Shown: positions 21,101 through 33,486 of the stretch, one piece after another
Layout: every line of letters begins with the position of its first letter
Numbering within the stretch: the stretch's first letter is position 1
NCBI RefSeq assembly: GCF_036588685.1
Contig: NC_086375.1
Coordinates: 39,020,566 to 39,084,565 of the forward strand
Length of the DNA stretch: 64,000 nt
Source of the DNA: Mytilus trossulus
Taxonomy: Eukaryota; Mollusca; Bivalvia; Mytilida; Mytilidae
Direction: 5' to 3'
Notes under the pieces: generated by a model
Told to the model about the DNA's origin: nothing
The model's database searches: none
What the model saw: only the letters and a program-made list of their open reading frames with translations
Program-made: the position numbers and the translations under genes

Positions 21101-24100
21101 ACCTTTGAAATGTCTGCTGTTCATCTATAATGAAATTTATTTGATAAATATTATATAAAGCTGCAGTTATTTGGTTTTAAATAGATGTGTAAAAACGGGG
21201 AATATGTGTCCCCCATTGACAAAACATGGGGAAATTTCAAACACCTTTTAATCTAACTTTACAGATGATTATTTTCAAACAAACATGTTTTCAAGCTTAG
21301 GAATGTTTTGCATTTGAAGTTATCTTCATATAGAAATATCAGTATAATTCAAAAGCAAATAAACCTGAACATAAACTGTAGAAAACATGGAAAGATGTGG
21401 TGAAAATGAGCACCCCACTCTAGAAAGATTTTTTTTTTTAAATATAAGGGAGATAACACTTAAAATGAGTCTTTTATAGGAAAGACTACAGATATCTCAG
21501 TTTCAGGGGTGGATTAAGAGGATGCCCAAGGTCAGGTGTCCCCCTCCTTCTTTTTTTGTGAGAAAAAAAAGTTGTTAATTATGTAGGGAATAGACCCACT
21601 GAGAGATCACCATTGAGAGGGAACTAAACAAGTTAAATAATTGTTCTTCTTGAAATTAAAAATTTTGTGATAATTTATTATTGTTATTTTTGAATAAATG
21701 AAAAGATTAGAGATTTGAATTACTGTGGTTTTAAAAATGCAGTTAACAAATAATGATAATAAAACTAATAATTATAACCATTACAAAATTTCCTGTCAAT
21801 ATACAACTACTCTTGTAATCATGCATACATGTGTACATGTTGAATAGATATAAGAAGATGAGGTGTGAGTGCCAATGAGACAACTCTCCATCCAAATAAC
21901 AATTTAAAAACTAAACCATTATAGGTTAAAGTACGGCCTTCAACACGGAGCCTTGGCTCACACTGAACAACAAGCTATAAAGGGCCCAAAAATTATGTCT
22001 GTACTTTGACTTATAATGGTTTACTTTTACAAATTATGACTTGGATGGAGAGTTGTACAACTTCTTCTTATATCTACCAATCAATATATATTTACATGTA
22101 AAATTTTACATGTTACAAAAATCTTATGTATATGCACCTTTTGACTTTTAATGAAGAATTATATAATGAAGATGATTTTCTAGCAAAAACTATTTTATTA
22201 TAATCATAAGTTTAAAAATTTGAACAATATTGCAAATTTGATTAAAACACATTGTTTTTATAAAGTGTTTTAATGTGATAACATGTCATCAAAATATTTA
22301 GTTAAAATAAATAACTCAGCAAGTGAAATTTTTCACCCAAACCATGAAAATATTATATTGAGTCTTCTTAGTAAAAGGGAGATAACTTTTAAATAGTAAC
22401 ATCCCACAAAAAAAACCCTGCAAACATTTTAATTGATATATACAAAAAATATATCTGTAATAAAAAATAATTTTTACCTTCATTACAAGTGTAATCACAT
22501 GCTAGGAACCGTCATAGCAAAAAGATTATTAACAGATAGTTATTGGCTCTTTAAAAATATCCCAATGGACAACATGTGAACAGTTTTGCATTAAATCTCT
22601 TTGTCTTTGATGTTTTGTTTATTCAAAACACAAGAACAAATAAAAAATATGACACATTTTCTAGAATTTAAAAAAACATGCACAGAAAATGCTGCAAAAA
22701 TTGTAACCCTTCAAAATGCTGTTACACACTTTATCCATCATAGAGATTTTCAAAAGAGGTCTTCAGATAATTTGTTTTCTTATAGAGATTATGATTAATT
22801 GTTCTTGGGACAAAAGCTGACATTTTCAGCAAAGTCACAATGTCTGAGGAGAACTTATCAAGCCAAAGGAGGGTTACAGACCAGAAATAGAATGATAAAC
22901 AGATAATCATTTATTTTCCCTATAAATATCTTAAAATATCAGCATCATCGACACAATGTGAAGCTTTTTAACTCATTCTCTGGGCTCACAAGCCAAAGAG
23001 ATTCACATAGTGGCTCACAGCTGATATCTTACAATATCAGTAATAGTACCCCATAATCTATAAGTATACTTACACTTTTTTAAATAAATTTCTGTAGGTA
23101 ATTATCTTTAGCTTCTCCAAGATAAGATATATACCACACTTAATGAAAAAGGTTTCATTTCTTTGAAGAGCTTCATTTAACTTCAACAGGTTACCAGTAC
23201 TGTAATATAATAAAACTGTAAATTCAAAAATGATAACAGGGTCTTTATTAATGAGATTAATGCGACAGGGTGAGTAACACATTAATAAAATGTCAAATTA
23301 TAATATCAGATATATATGTCTTGATGAAGATTTTCTAAAAATTACAATAATTATATCGCATTTTGTCCTGTCTTTCAAAATCTAAATAATACATGGACAA
23401 AATAATTTCTGAGCTTAGTTATTGAAATTGAGATTCATATAATTCTTATATCATTTGCATATCTAGAAATGCTTGAATTGGATTGGTCAAGTAGAATTTT
23501 TCTTTTGGTTTACACTTCGATAAACCATGTTTCTGAAACTACTTTTGTAATCTATTCATGCGCGATACACATTCTTGCAGGGATACTGGGATTTTCAGCA
23601 AGTTGAGATTATAAAACAATGGCATAACAGTTGTTTCTATTCTAATGCCTATATAACAAAAAAAAAAATAAAAAAATAAATGCATTAAAGCTTCGCAAAT
23701 GTATAAAATAAAATTTAAATAAAATTCCAGGAAATTTCACGAATGATTTGGCGAATTTACGTCAGGGCAAAACACGACGTCATACGATTGAAAACTTTCA
23801 GACGGATGATTATTTTGTTACTTCTACGCTTCAAATTCGGATAGTATCTAAATTATATTGAAGTTTTTGAGGTTGGTGCAAGTTCATTTTTCTGTTGCAT
23901 TTATCGAACATTTAAGTTTTTTAGAAAGTCAAGATGGCAATGTACTCCTTAGTTACGACATGTCATTGTGCTTCTGATGGTACATATAATAGCCATCAAA
24001 GTGATAATGTTAATTAATAATCGTGAATGTTTGGCTGAAGAATTATAAGGATTAAACACATTTTTTATAGAGGTTATTGATGTGTAAACCGGGTCTCTAA

Positions 24101-27100
24101 CTCACAAACTTGACATAAAAGTCCTTCAGATTTTTATTCAGTTTGTGAGTTAACTGCCCCGGTTTACACATCAATAACCTCTAGAAAAAATGTGTTTAAT
24201 CCTATAATAATCCAAGCTTAATCCTTCAGATTTTCCACATTTTGATTTTTTTCTATGATTAAAATACTTTTCTAGTGTCAAGATACATGTATTCAAATCA
24301 AGCTTCCTTACCTGTGTTATCCTCACACAAAATATTTATATTTCAAGACATTCTTCTTTTTTGGTTTTAAAAGCACTACAAATTCAAACTGCTTTATTAA
24401 TTTTTAAAAAGCAGTCATTTTTGGGAAAGTTCTTACCTGACACTTCTAGCAACGTCAGCAAACTGCATTAAATCATATTTCTGTAACACTTGGGGTTTTG
24501 GCATTTTACCCTGAAATACATAATGAATTTTTGAAAAATTATAGACACATTACATTTACATTATGAAAGGGAGAGGTATGACATAGCCATTATATTGCTC
24601 CTTAAATCAAATAAAATGTCCATAGACACAGATGATACCCCCACTTGCATATGACATTGTAAAGGGATCTTACTAAAGAACGGTAAAAGTGACCTACTCA
24701 ATTTTAAATTTGAATTTTCAATAAGTTTCATAACATTTGGTTGAGGCAAACTTAGAGATCGGTAACCATTTTAGAAATGTACATAGGTACGTACAGACAA
24801 GAGTAGCACTAAATGCTTCAATCACCTAGCAGCTTGGGTATAAAAATAGTGAAGTTTTTTAAGTCCTATCAGGGTTCTCACCAATCAAGACCATGAGTCC
24901 TGAACTCATGAATCTGTCTGAACTTTCATTTTCCAAACTGGTTAGCCCAAAGATGCACGAAGATTGTATCATGGTGTATCAATTAAGCACACATTTCATT
25001 TTGTAACAAAAGTTTCAAAATAATCTGATCTTGATGTTATTTCAATGCTATATTTAATCATTGAGACTGAAATAGCTAACTGATCAATTATTGACCAATA
25101 AAATGTTATCTTCTTGCCGTTAGGTGTACCCTGGCCAAAAACAGGATCATCAATTGTGATGGTACTTTGAAAAAGAAATTGACATGTTTGATAAAAAATA
25201 GTCAGCTATACCTTCTATTTAATGAATTCATAACAATGAATACAACATGATTTTAATTCATTGATCTAACATGGTCTTAACAGTAACTAGTTTTAAAGAT
25301 ATAAAAACAAATGAAATATATATTTAGGCTGTTACAAAGACAGTTGCCTTAACTTACAATTAACAAAATTTACTACATGTATTTTGGTAATATTTGAAAA
25401 AATTTATTATTATTAAATTTAAAAAAAAAGTCCTATTTCTTATTTTTTAGCAACAACATCCTAACAATTAATAAGTAATTTAAACTCATTCTTTTATTCT
25501 TACCAACAACATCTTAACAGGTAATAAGTAAATTAAACTCATTCTTTTATTCTTCATGCTTCTTTTATGACATCTTTCAAAGGCAAAAGTTAGATATTCT
25601 TCAGCTGTAAGAAAAAACATTAAGTTTAAATTTAAATAATCAGAACAAAATGTTACTAGCAATGTTCATGTAAGTTGTATTATAAACATTTCAGCTTAAA
25701 GAATATTTTAAAAAGGCCTCATTCCTGCTGCCTACCTTGTCTTCATGAAACTGTCAATGTAGGACAAATACGGCATTTACTGACTGAGATGAATATAACA
25801 AGATTTTTTAAATTGTTTTTTATATAGTGACTATTTTACTTCCAGTTTTTTTTTTTGCTAAACTTTGAATACTTTACTATCAGTGGTAACATGTAGTGAT
25901 TTTAATTTGCGGTAACTTTTAGATATAGTCTATATACTCATCTGCTTCTTTAACTAATCTAAATATATATTCGTGGAATTTACCACACTGTGTGTGTGTA
26001 CAAAGGGATCAGATAGGAAAATTTAAAAAAAAATGATCAAACTGTCAAATGATATCACATTTGTTTTTAAATTGATTGATGTTTAAACTTGACCAATTAA
26101 CTCACAATTGTTTTTGTTAAATCACTTTGTAACCATGATTGTGATATATCCTATAATAAATACCTGCTTTGTAGTCGCTGTCAAACATTGCCTTTCTTCC
26201 AACATAATATCTGAAATTAACATTTTCCTCAATTACAAAATTGTGTAGGTCGTGTATAAAGTGTTAAAATGGCCAAAATGATTTGTAATAACTGCTTACA
26301 TAACAAAATTTTATAGTTCATCATCTTAAGGATTATTTTTACAGTGAGTAGAAAAATGTACACAAATTTACACCTAAATTACAAAAATACTGATTTAACA
26401 AAACAATAGCGCTTGCATTCACACATATGTATATAATTTGTATGAAAGATGTCAAATTTTGCCTCATTGATTTCTGAAATTCTATATAAAGTGACTTTAA
26501 ATGCTCACATGAATTTTTTATTTCTACAACATGTCGAAGATAAAATGTATAATGCTAAGATACATCACATAGTTTCTAACCATACCTGATTTCAACAACT
26601 CATTAATATTTGTGCCTTAATCTTTTTTAACATTAGACCAATTTCAAATAAAATTAAGAATGGGGAATGTGCCAAAGAGACAACAACCCGACCATAGAGC
26701 AGACAACAGCAGAAGGCCACTAATGGGTCTTTAATGCATAAAAAAAATCCAGCTGACCCCTAAAAAAATATGCATACTAGTCCCGTGATGATGGACGTCA
26801 TACCAAACTCCAAAATATACACAAGAAACTACAGGTAAATATCATACCAGCCATGTTTCCAGTCCAAAACTTAACTATTTAACTACTTAGCTAATTTCTG
26901 TACCATCTTCACAGCTGTTTATAACAATCTTAAGTCTTACTTACTTAAATGTTACTTGTTGAGACAGGGAGAATCTGTTTTTCATCGGTAAACTATCTAT
27001 AGCTCTCACCAGTGGCTTACACAAGTGTAATTTGTTTATCTGCAATAACAATAATATATGTGTACAAAACTATATATCTAATGCACTTTTTAAATTAATA

Positions 27101-30100
27101 ATCTTTTTCATTTCATCAATAATGTACAGTTATAGAATGACATATATTGCAACTGACAAAGATGTTTATGTGAATGTATACATGTTGAATAGTGTTTTAA
27201 GGAATTGTATCACAATTCCATGCTCCTCCCAAAAAAATGCAGAAAGTGTGAGGATTTTCATTCTTAATCATGTTCATGCCTTTGTAATTTTTGAAGAAAG
27301 TTCAATAACTTCATAAAATATTCTCAGTCTGGTATTATGGGCAATCTGAAATTTTTCTACTGAAAGATTGCCTAGCTTGTTGTTCGGTGTGAGCCAAGGC
27401 TCCGTGTTGAAGGCAGTACCTTGACCTATAATGGTTTACTTTTATATATTGTTATTTGGATGGAGAGTTGTCTCATTGCCACTCATACCACATCTTCCTA
27501 TACCTACTAACTTCATATTTTATACAAAGCATTTTTATCTAGATTTAAATTCTAAACAGATCATATGACTAATAAAGGCCATTTGAATTTATCAATACTA
27601 AATACAAAAATACAAATATTATTTATTATTACCAGCTTGCTTGGAATAAACTTATTGCGCCGATAAATGTTTTTATACTTACCTTAAAGTATATTTTAAA
27701 CAGCTGGTTAACAAGATTCAACATTCCCCATTTCTTGGAATCTTCTACAGATGCTCGACTATATTAAAAGACATAAACAAATAAATTAGCTGTGAGTTTT
27801 AAAATGAGATCTTCAAGTGGTACCCAACACTTTCACTAAAATTAATTTGGCTCGTTTAATTTTCACAAAATTTTGACAGAGTATTTACTTTGACCTTTGA
27901 CAAAAATATTAAAATTTCCAAAAATTTGAACCAACCATTTTATCAGAAAAATTACACTAGTTACATAGCAGTTTGACTGACAGTCATTTTGATCATTGAG
28001 AAGTTTTATATTCCATTAACAACACAACTTAATTAAAACATTTAGCTGATTTTACAGAGTTATCTCCCTTTAGTGTTATGTTCCACCATAAGAAGATATG
28101 CATGTTCATAAGTATACGATTTTCAGACATGATAAGTTAATCAGATTTGAACTTTATGTCTGAAATAATTTCAATAAAGGTAAATGGACATGCCTGCAAT
28201 TATTTTTTTACAGTATTCAAAATGGATTAAGGAGCTTTAAACATCAAACTGCTGATGCCTTTTATTTTTTCATAACTATATCATGTTTTTCAAAACTAAT
28301 CGACCCCAACAATATATGTTAAAATAGGTACATACTTATCACTGGCACAGACTCTAAAACAGCCCATGATAAGATCTGCAGCTTTCTCTAATCTGTCTCC
28401 CATTTTACCCTTTCCTTTGTGTACAGCTTGTATATCTCCCTGAAAACAAGCAAAATTTAATAAACCCCCCAAAAATGTCTAAGAAAAGCTGTTAAGCAAT
28501 TTCTTTCACATATAAAATTTTGATTATTTTGATTGATTAGTTGCTAAAACAACTTACTGTTTAGAATAATATCTGATAGGTTAAATTTAACACTTATTTT
28601 ACGCTGTTAATTTACATAGAGCAAATTTTTACAACTGTTTTTTATTATTAGTATAAGTGTTAAGAATATTTCAAAACAAGTTCTAAATTTTCATTTGAAG
28701 CATTTTTGCTTTAGTTATTAAAAAAAAAAAAAAACAGAAAAAAAGGGATTTTCTTAATTAAAAAAAAAATAGAAAGCTTAAATCAGATACTTTTTAGATA
28801 AATTGGGATGACACAGATTTGTCAAACATAATTCTAAGGTGATCAACTATGATCTAGTTTTCTATGATAATTGTTATAATTAAATGAGACTTACACTGTT
28901 GGCAAACAATCTCAGATCTATAAATATATTAAACATTATAGGCAATGACCAGTTTTCATCCTTTTGACTCTGAAATATCTTGTTGAATGCTCTAGTCTAA
29001 ATTAAGGAATAAATAAATATAAAATCTTGAGCAAGATTGAGCAAGAACAAAAGTTTTTTCAAAAATCAAATTACTTTTTTATTTAGTTTTATCTCATTTG
29101 ATGAGTGGTTTGGGCTCATTATAATTGTAATCACTGGAAAATTCTAATTGTACTATTGTCAACTCTAAGTCAAACATTTTAAAATATCATATAATAATAC
29201 ACATGTTATATATATTTTTGAATTCATTATATAAAACATGTCTGAATAACAGATCCATGTATTCATATAGAAAGCTAAATTCCGGGTGTCACAGTAAAAA
29301 TTATGAAGTCAATGAAGAATCGTAAGATTGAAGACCAATTCTTGTAAATTTGTGATAGTTTTCACCTTTTTAAATATTTCTTAAAAATAATCCACAAAGT
29401 TTTTGTGAAATAGTACGTACACAATATAAATTCAGTATCATTTTTTAAAATTCTAAACATTGCAACTCATTTATGCCTATGTTGAAGATCTTTTCTACTG
29501 CTGGATGAAAATCAAAAATATTTTTTTAACAAACATGTGACCCTCTTATTGATAGAACAACAAGTTTAAAGAAGGATACTGTGCAACAACAGATTGGCAG
29601 CCATAGGCTTCAATAAAATCATGATTTGATACAGCCCAGCAACACCTGTAAAAATACAATTAAAATTCCATCAAAAACTTTTATCTTTTTGGTTTGTCTT
29701 GTTATGTAAATGACAGTATTTAGATATTGTAGTAAGTACTACGATTATTGACCACCATGTCATAAAAATATGTATATAATTATTTTTGAGGCCCTTTATA
29801 GCTTGCTGTTCAGTGTCAGCTAATGTTTGAAGTAACTGTGAAGTATAAAAGAGGGACGAAAGATAACAAAGGGACAGTCAAACTCATAAATCTAAAACAA
29901 ACTGACAACGCCATGGCTAAAAATGAAAAAGACAAAATGACAAACAATAGTACACATGACACAACATAGAAAACTAAACAACACAAACCCCATCAAAAAC
30001 TATGGGTGAACTGAGGTGCTCCGGAAGGGTAAGCAAATCCTGCTCCACATGTTGCACCCATCGTGTTGCTTATGTGATTACAAATCCGGTAAATAGTCTA

Positions 30101-33100
30101 ATTTGGTAGGTCACATTCATAAAAGATAAGGGATTGTAACTACGACGTAAGGAACATATCCGATATCATTTGTGAAACGGTTATTCCATAACGGTCAACC
30201 AACTCGTGATGGCGTACGTAAAATTTACGAAGGGATGATTTCAACTTCACTATTTGGAACTCTTGGTTTAATAGCTTTCTTGTGAGCAGCAACACCCTAT
30301 CAAAAAAATCATGATAGGAAATGCAAGCACAGGAATATCCTATCAATTGGGAGATATATACCCAGTATGCAGGTACTGCTGGAATGTTGCTACACATGTA
30401 CTTAGAAATGGAAAGTTCACAATTGGTGAAAGATCTAACCATAATTATAAATGCTACATATATACTTCAAGAATTAATTTTCGTGGCAAAATTAAATTTT
30501 TTATGAGTACCTGTATTGATAAATTATATGTGTGTGTTTGTAACTTTGTTTGTTTTTAATTTGGTTTGTCCTTTACGCTTCATATTTTTTTCTAGACTAA
30601 CCTTAAATGAGCAGCAATCATTTCATCAAATGGACTATCAAAAACTCTCTGGACCTGAGATTCTGGATGCTCTACCTGTAGTCGAGGATTTTGAATGTGT
30701 GGATGTTGGAATGACAGTAATTCCTGGAAAAAATGTCAAACAAAATCAAATAAATTGATTTCATAATGGTTCATTTTTCTTCCTTATTTAGCTAGATTTT
30801 TAAAAACTTCTGATTGATTTTGGAACCTCATAAACTATGGGTACAGTACATTAACAAGTTTCATAAACAGCTGCGCCATGAGCACATGATACGCCCGTCG
30901 TTTCATGCAATAATCATAAATTATAAGTTTTTGAGATACCGTGACATGTGAAAACACACCTTTTTTAGATTAATATATAAACTAAGAAGTGTGTTAAGTT
31001 TAAAGCTATAATCATAAATTGTTTTAGAGATAGAGCGTGACATGTGAACCCCCCTTTTTTACCAAATACTTAATTACTCAAAAATGAAATTTTAAATCAT
31101 CACCAAAAAGTATACAGATCTTAAGATTATTATAACTAAGAAGTGTGTAAAGTTTTAAGCTATAATCATATATTGTCTTTGAGATACAGCATGTTAAGTG
31201 AAAACACATTTTTTTTTAACAAAAAAAACCTCAATAACTCATCAGTAAAATTTTGAATCATCATCACCAAAAAGGAAACAGATTTTACGATTAATATAAC
31301 TTAGAAATGTGTAAAGTTTTAAGCTATAATCATAAATTGTTTTTGAGATAGAGCGCGACATGTGAACCCCCCTTTTCTTACAAAATACTTAATAACTCAA
31401 AAATTAAATTTTGAATCATCACCAAAAAGTATACAGATCTTTAGATTAATATAACTAAGAAGTGTGTAAAGTTTTAAGCAATAATCATTAATTGTTTTTG
31501 AGATATGGCATGACATGTAAAAAAACCTTCCCCTTTTTTAAATAATACTCATTCAAGAACTCAAATATAAAATTTTGAATCATCACCAAAAGTATACAGA
31601 TCTTCAGATTAATATAACTGAGAAATGTGTAAAGTTTTGATCAATTATCATAAATCGTTTTTGAGATACGGGGTGACATGGGGAAAAAACATACGGGTCC
31701 CTGTTTTATTAACAAAGAAAAGAGTAATGAAAAACATTAGCTACATGTTGTAATGTGCAAAATAGGAAAAATACTTTTTTCATCTTGTCTAATATTATTT
31801 ATCAAAATCTATTTCACATTAACTTTTTTCATTTTCAACATGTTACATGTAATAAAGGGATATATTCTGTTTATTATTGCTCATAAATTGTTACAAGAAT
31901 AGATTTACATCTAAAATCAATAACTTACTGCTGTTTTCAACCCATCTCTTTCTTGTAAGGCATCATCTAACTAAAAATAAAGATACTTTGTCATTATCTC
32001 TTATATTTAATATTCTAAGAAGGTTACATGTACATACAAACTGTTTAGGCATGTTTGTGTAAAGCCAAAATTCTAAATAAATCTTTTCAAGCAACAAACC
32101 TTAATGTCATAAATGTGTAGTCACTGGTCACTAGAAGGCAGTTGTGAGATAATCTCTTGATCACTCTCTGATCCCTATTTTGAACCTTTTGTGTTTTCAT
32201 TAGTTTTTCAATGCTTTGAAGCCAGGGATGAAGAACTATGAGGGGAAAAAACCCAACTGTATGGAAGCAAATTTAACTGACACTAGCTATACAACTTATT
32301 AACATTTTTTTTTTAATATATATAGAACATTTAAACATTTGGCAATTCATATGGGGAAGTAGTCCCCTATTACAGTAGAAAAATCAATAAAATTAAAAAA
32401 AAAAAAAACGGGAAAATCCCAAAAGTTTCATTGTACTAATAAACTCAAAATCGTTCAAATTTTTTTTGAAGCTTTTTTTAATTCCCATATATTATTTGCG
32501 CAGAATGAAGAAATCTACTTCCTTCTTCCGGGCTCGTTGTGGTGAAACTTTAAGTAGTCTAGTAAAATATTGGAACTCAAGGAACACAATACCAATATTT
32601 CATTTTTAATAATTCTACGTGACTTTGATATTAACGTTACCTGATGCATTGCCTTTCTTTGTTTACTTTGAACATGATGTCATAACTTAAATAACGTCAC
32701 AAGTAAAATCCGCAACAACAGAACCAATATTGGAAACGTTCCAGTATTTTCATTTTTTTTTTTTTTAACAAATACATGTATGTAAGTCACAAAAGAAAAA
32801 TAATTCAAACAGACTTTGTCCCCATTCACAGGTACAAAATGTAACACCTGCCTCAAATTAACAGTCAGTTCACAGTGTCAGTGATGGTCAAGTATAGTTT
32901 TTGTTCCATTTTTTAGAAAAAATATTGTCTTTTTGTTGAAATAGCCATGTTTTTTATGTCTTGGACAACTTTGTCTTTCTTATCATGTAGGGGTATTTTT
33001 TTACTCTTTTTTGTAAAAAAAATGGTTTTCAGTTTAAAGATTTCCAAGTATATTTTAAGGAGCAAAGTGATTTTTTTCATTTCCTATAAAACATAAACTT

Positions 33101-33138
33101 ACTGTTTGAAAATACTGGTTCATTGACCAAGTTGCCAT
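18152..33138 (-). CDS. PCID2: PCID2, PCI-domain subunit of the TREX-2 complex (15 exons)
   Basis: A complete 397-aa protein (vertebrate PCID2 is about 399 aa) is read from 15 coding exons. In gene order these are 33138-33103, 31970-31929, 30723-30602, 29645-29580, 28991-28895, 28439-28336, 27758-27683, 27039-26945, 26210-26164, 25604-25504, 24510-24437, 23199-23074, 20125-20059, 19150-19094 and 18235-18152 (stop TGA). All introns are GT-AG and all junctions keep phase. Landmarks: [10 protein letters not shown] start, [67 protein letters not shown]. The C-terminal PCI/winged-helix part contains [20 protein letters not shown], and the near-invariant tail is [21 protein letters not shown]2 (yeast Thp1) with GANP, DSS1, ENY2 and centrin forms TREX-2, which couples transcription to mRNA export at nuclear pores. 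Its start lies 348 bp from that of TRAPPC14 on the other strand. Confidence 0.96.
20270..20535 (+). repeat. tRNA-derived SINE candidate, copy 1
   Basis: It matches 36592-36840 in order: gatcactagcca, aacactga-g-taag, a diverged B-box-like tttaaaccct, ggttgtggt-ttct-tgggtac, cctcca-caataaaa, and a tail of (aatc)n ending atcaatcaatcat. It lies in PCID2 intron 12. Confidence 0.6.
21846..22075. repeat. Fold-back MITE, mussel family B
   Basis: The left arm reads agatataagaagatg, gacaactctccatcca, aaaccattatagg, aaagtac. The right arm, reverse complemented, repeats these blocks and ends at tatct 22071-22075. The centre carries the ccttcaacacggagccttgg stretch. Relatives lie at 27360-27515 (reverse), 53765-53870 (diverged) and 63665-63840. 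It sits in a PCID2 intron. Confidence 0.8.
24048..24203. repeat. 156-bp inverted repeat (hairpin)
   Basis: Arms of about 62 bp: aggattaaacacatttttta at the left, and the complement ending taatcct at the right, with shared interior aggttattgatgtgtaaacc and aactcacaaact. A loop of about 30 bases separates them near 24110-24140. It lies in PCID2 intron 11, upstream of exon 12. Confidence 0.85.
24555..24760 (-). repeat. Bivalve dispersed repeat, family D (reverse copy)
   Basis: It contains ataacatttggttgaggc, the reverse complement of the gcctcaaccaaatgttat word that recurs at 45248 and 45570. It lies in a PCID2 intron, a few tens of bases past the 24510 exon edge. Confidence 0.6.
25451..25556 (-). 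repeat. Tandem duplication of the 3' half of a PCID2 exon (53 bp x 2)
   Basis: 25451-25503 and 25504-25556 are adjacent 53-bp copies differing at about five positions. The second copy is coding (3' half of the exon 25504-25604). The first lies in the intron just past the donor. The donor in use (gtaag, complement of 25499-25503) lies in the last bases of the intronic copy. Confidence 0.85.
26640..26840 (-). repeat. Family A repeat, reverse copy
   Basis: It reads aatggggaatgtgccaaaga, gacaacaacccgaccatag, gcagacaacagcagaaggc and catactagt, the reverse complement of the 3' half of the 8860 and 15112 copies. It lies in a PCID2 intron, about 100 bp from exon 26945-27039. Confidence 0.85.
27360..27515 (-). 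repeat. Family B repeat, reverse copy
   Basis: It holds gtgagccaaggctccgtgtt, ttgacctataatggtttac and tggatggagagttgtctca, the reverse complement of 21870-21990. It lies between PCID2 exons 27039 and 27683. Confidence 0.85.
29835..30440 (-). repeat. Mussel dispersed repeat, family C
   Basis: It is a long non-exonic block with a characteristic order of words: agggacgaaagataacaaag, gacagtcaaactcataaatc, gtgctccggaagggtaagca, aatcctgctccacatgttgc, ggtcaaccaactcgtgatgg, ttacgaagggatgatttcaa. I recognise it as a common mussel repeat. A diverged partial copy lies at 61905-62060. Open frames on both strands (60-100 codons) span it but start inside known repeat sequence. It lies in PCID2 intron 3. 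Confidence 0.75.
30850..31715 (+). repeat. Satellite-like tandem array, ~152-166-bp units
   Basis: About five diverged units follow a single-copy head that contains gctgcgccatgagcacatga. The marker aag(a/t)gtgtaaagttttaag recurs at about 30985, 31140, 31305, 31457 and 31620. Each unit also holds ataatcataaattg, ttttgagata and gacatgtgaa. The array lies in PCID2 intron 2. Confidence 0.85.
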
Positions 33139-33486
33139 TTTCAATGGCCAATAAATGTTTACAGGACTTAAAAATCAATGCAACCCATGTGAAAATTGAA
33201 ACCGGAAGTTTTGATTTTACAAGGATAGTACTAAACAGATAGTATCCTCATACAGCTTCCCACGTCTTTGCGACCAATTACAAGTTTTGATAGTTGTTTT
33301 CGTGATACAGTGTTTTCTTTATATATTCTTTATAAATTATTTAAAATTAGAAAAAGAAAATGAATCACAAATAACATAAATTTCACTTTATTGTATAGGC
33401 ATAAATTAGACTTCCTGTCTCTGGAAAGGACTTCTTGATTGGTGCAAAACCACTGTACTATACGATTTTAGCAGACAGCACAGATC
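33139..33486. promoter_or_regulatory. Bidirectional promoter of PCID2 and TRAPPC14
   Basis: Only 348 bp separate the two divergent ATGs. Visible sites: an ETS/GABP-type CCGGAAGT at 33202-33209; CCAAT boxes at 33148-33152 and 33274-33278; and a reverse CCAAT (ATTGG) at 33438-33442. A TTTATATATT tract lies at about 33315-33325. ETS plus CCAAT without a strong TATA box is typical of divergent housekeeping promoters in animals. Transcription starts themselves cannot be seen. Confidence 0.75.

Noticed and set aside
30140-30559. Overlapping 60-100-codon frames on both strands at 30140-30559
   Set aside because: They lie in the family C dispersed repeat inside a PCID2 intron, and no protein family is recognised.
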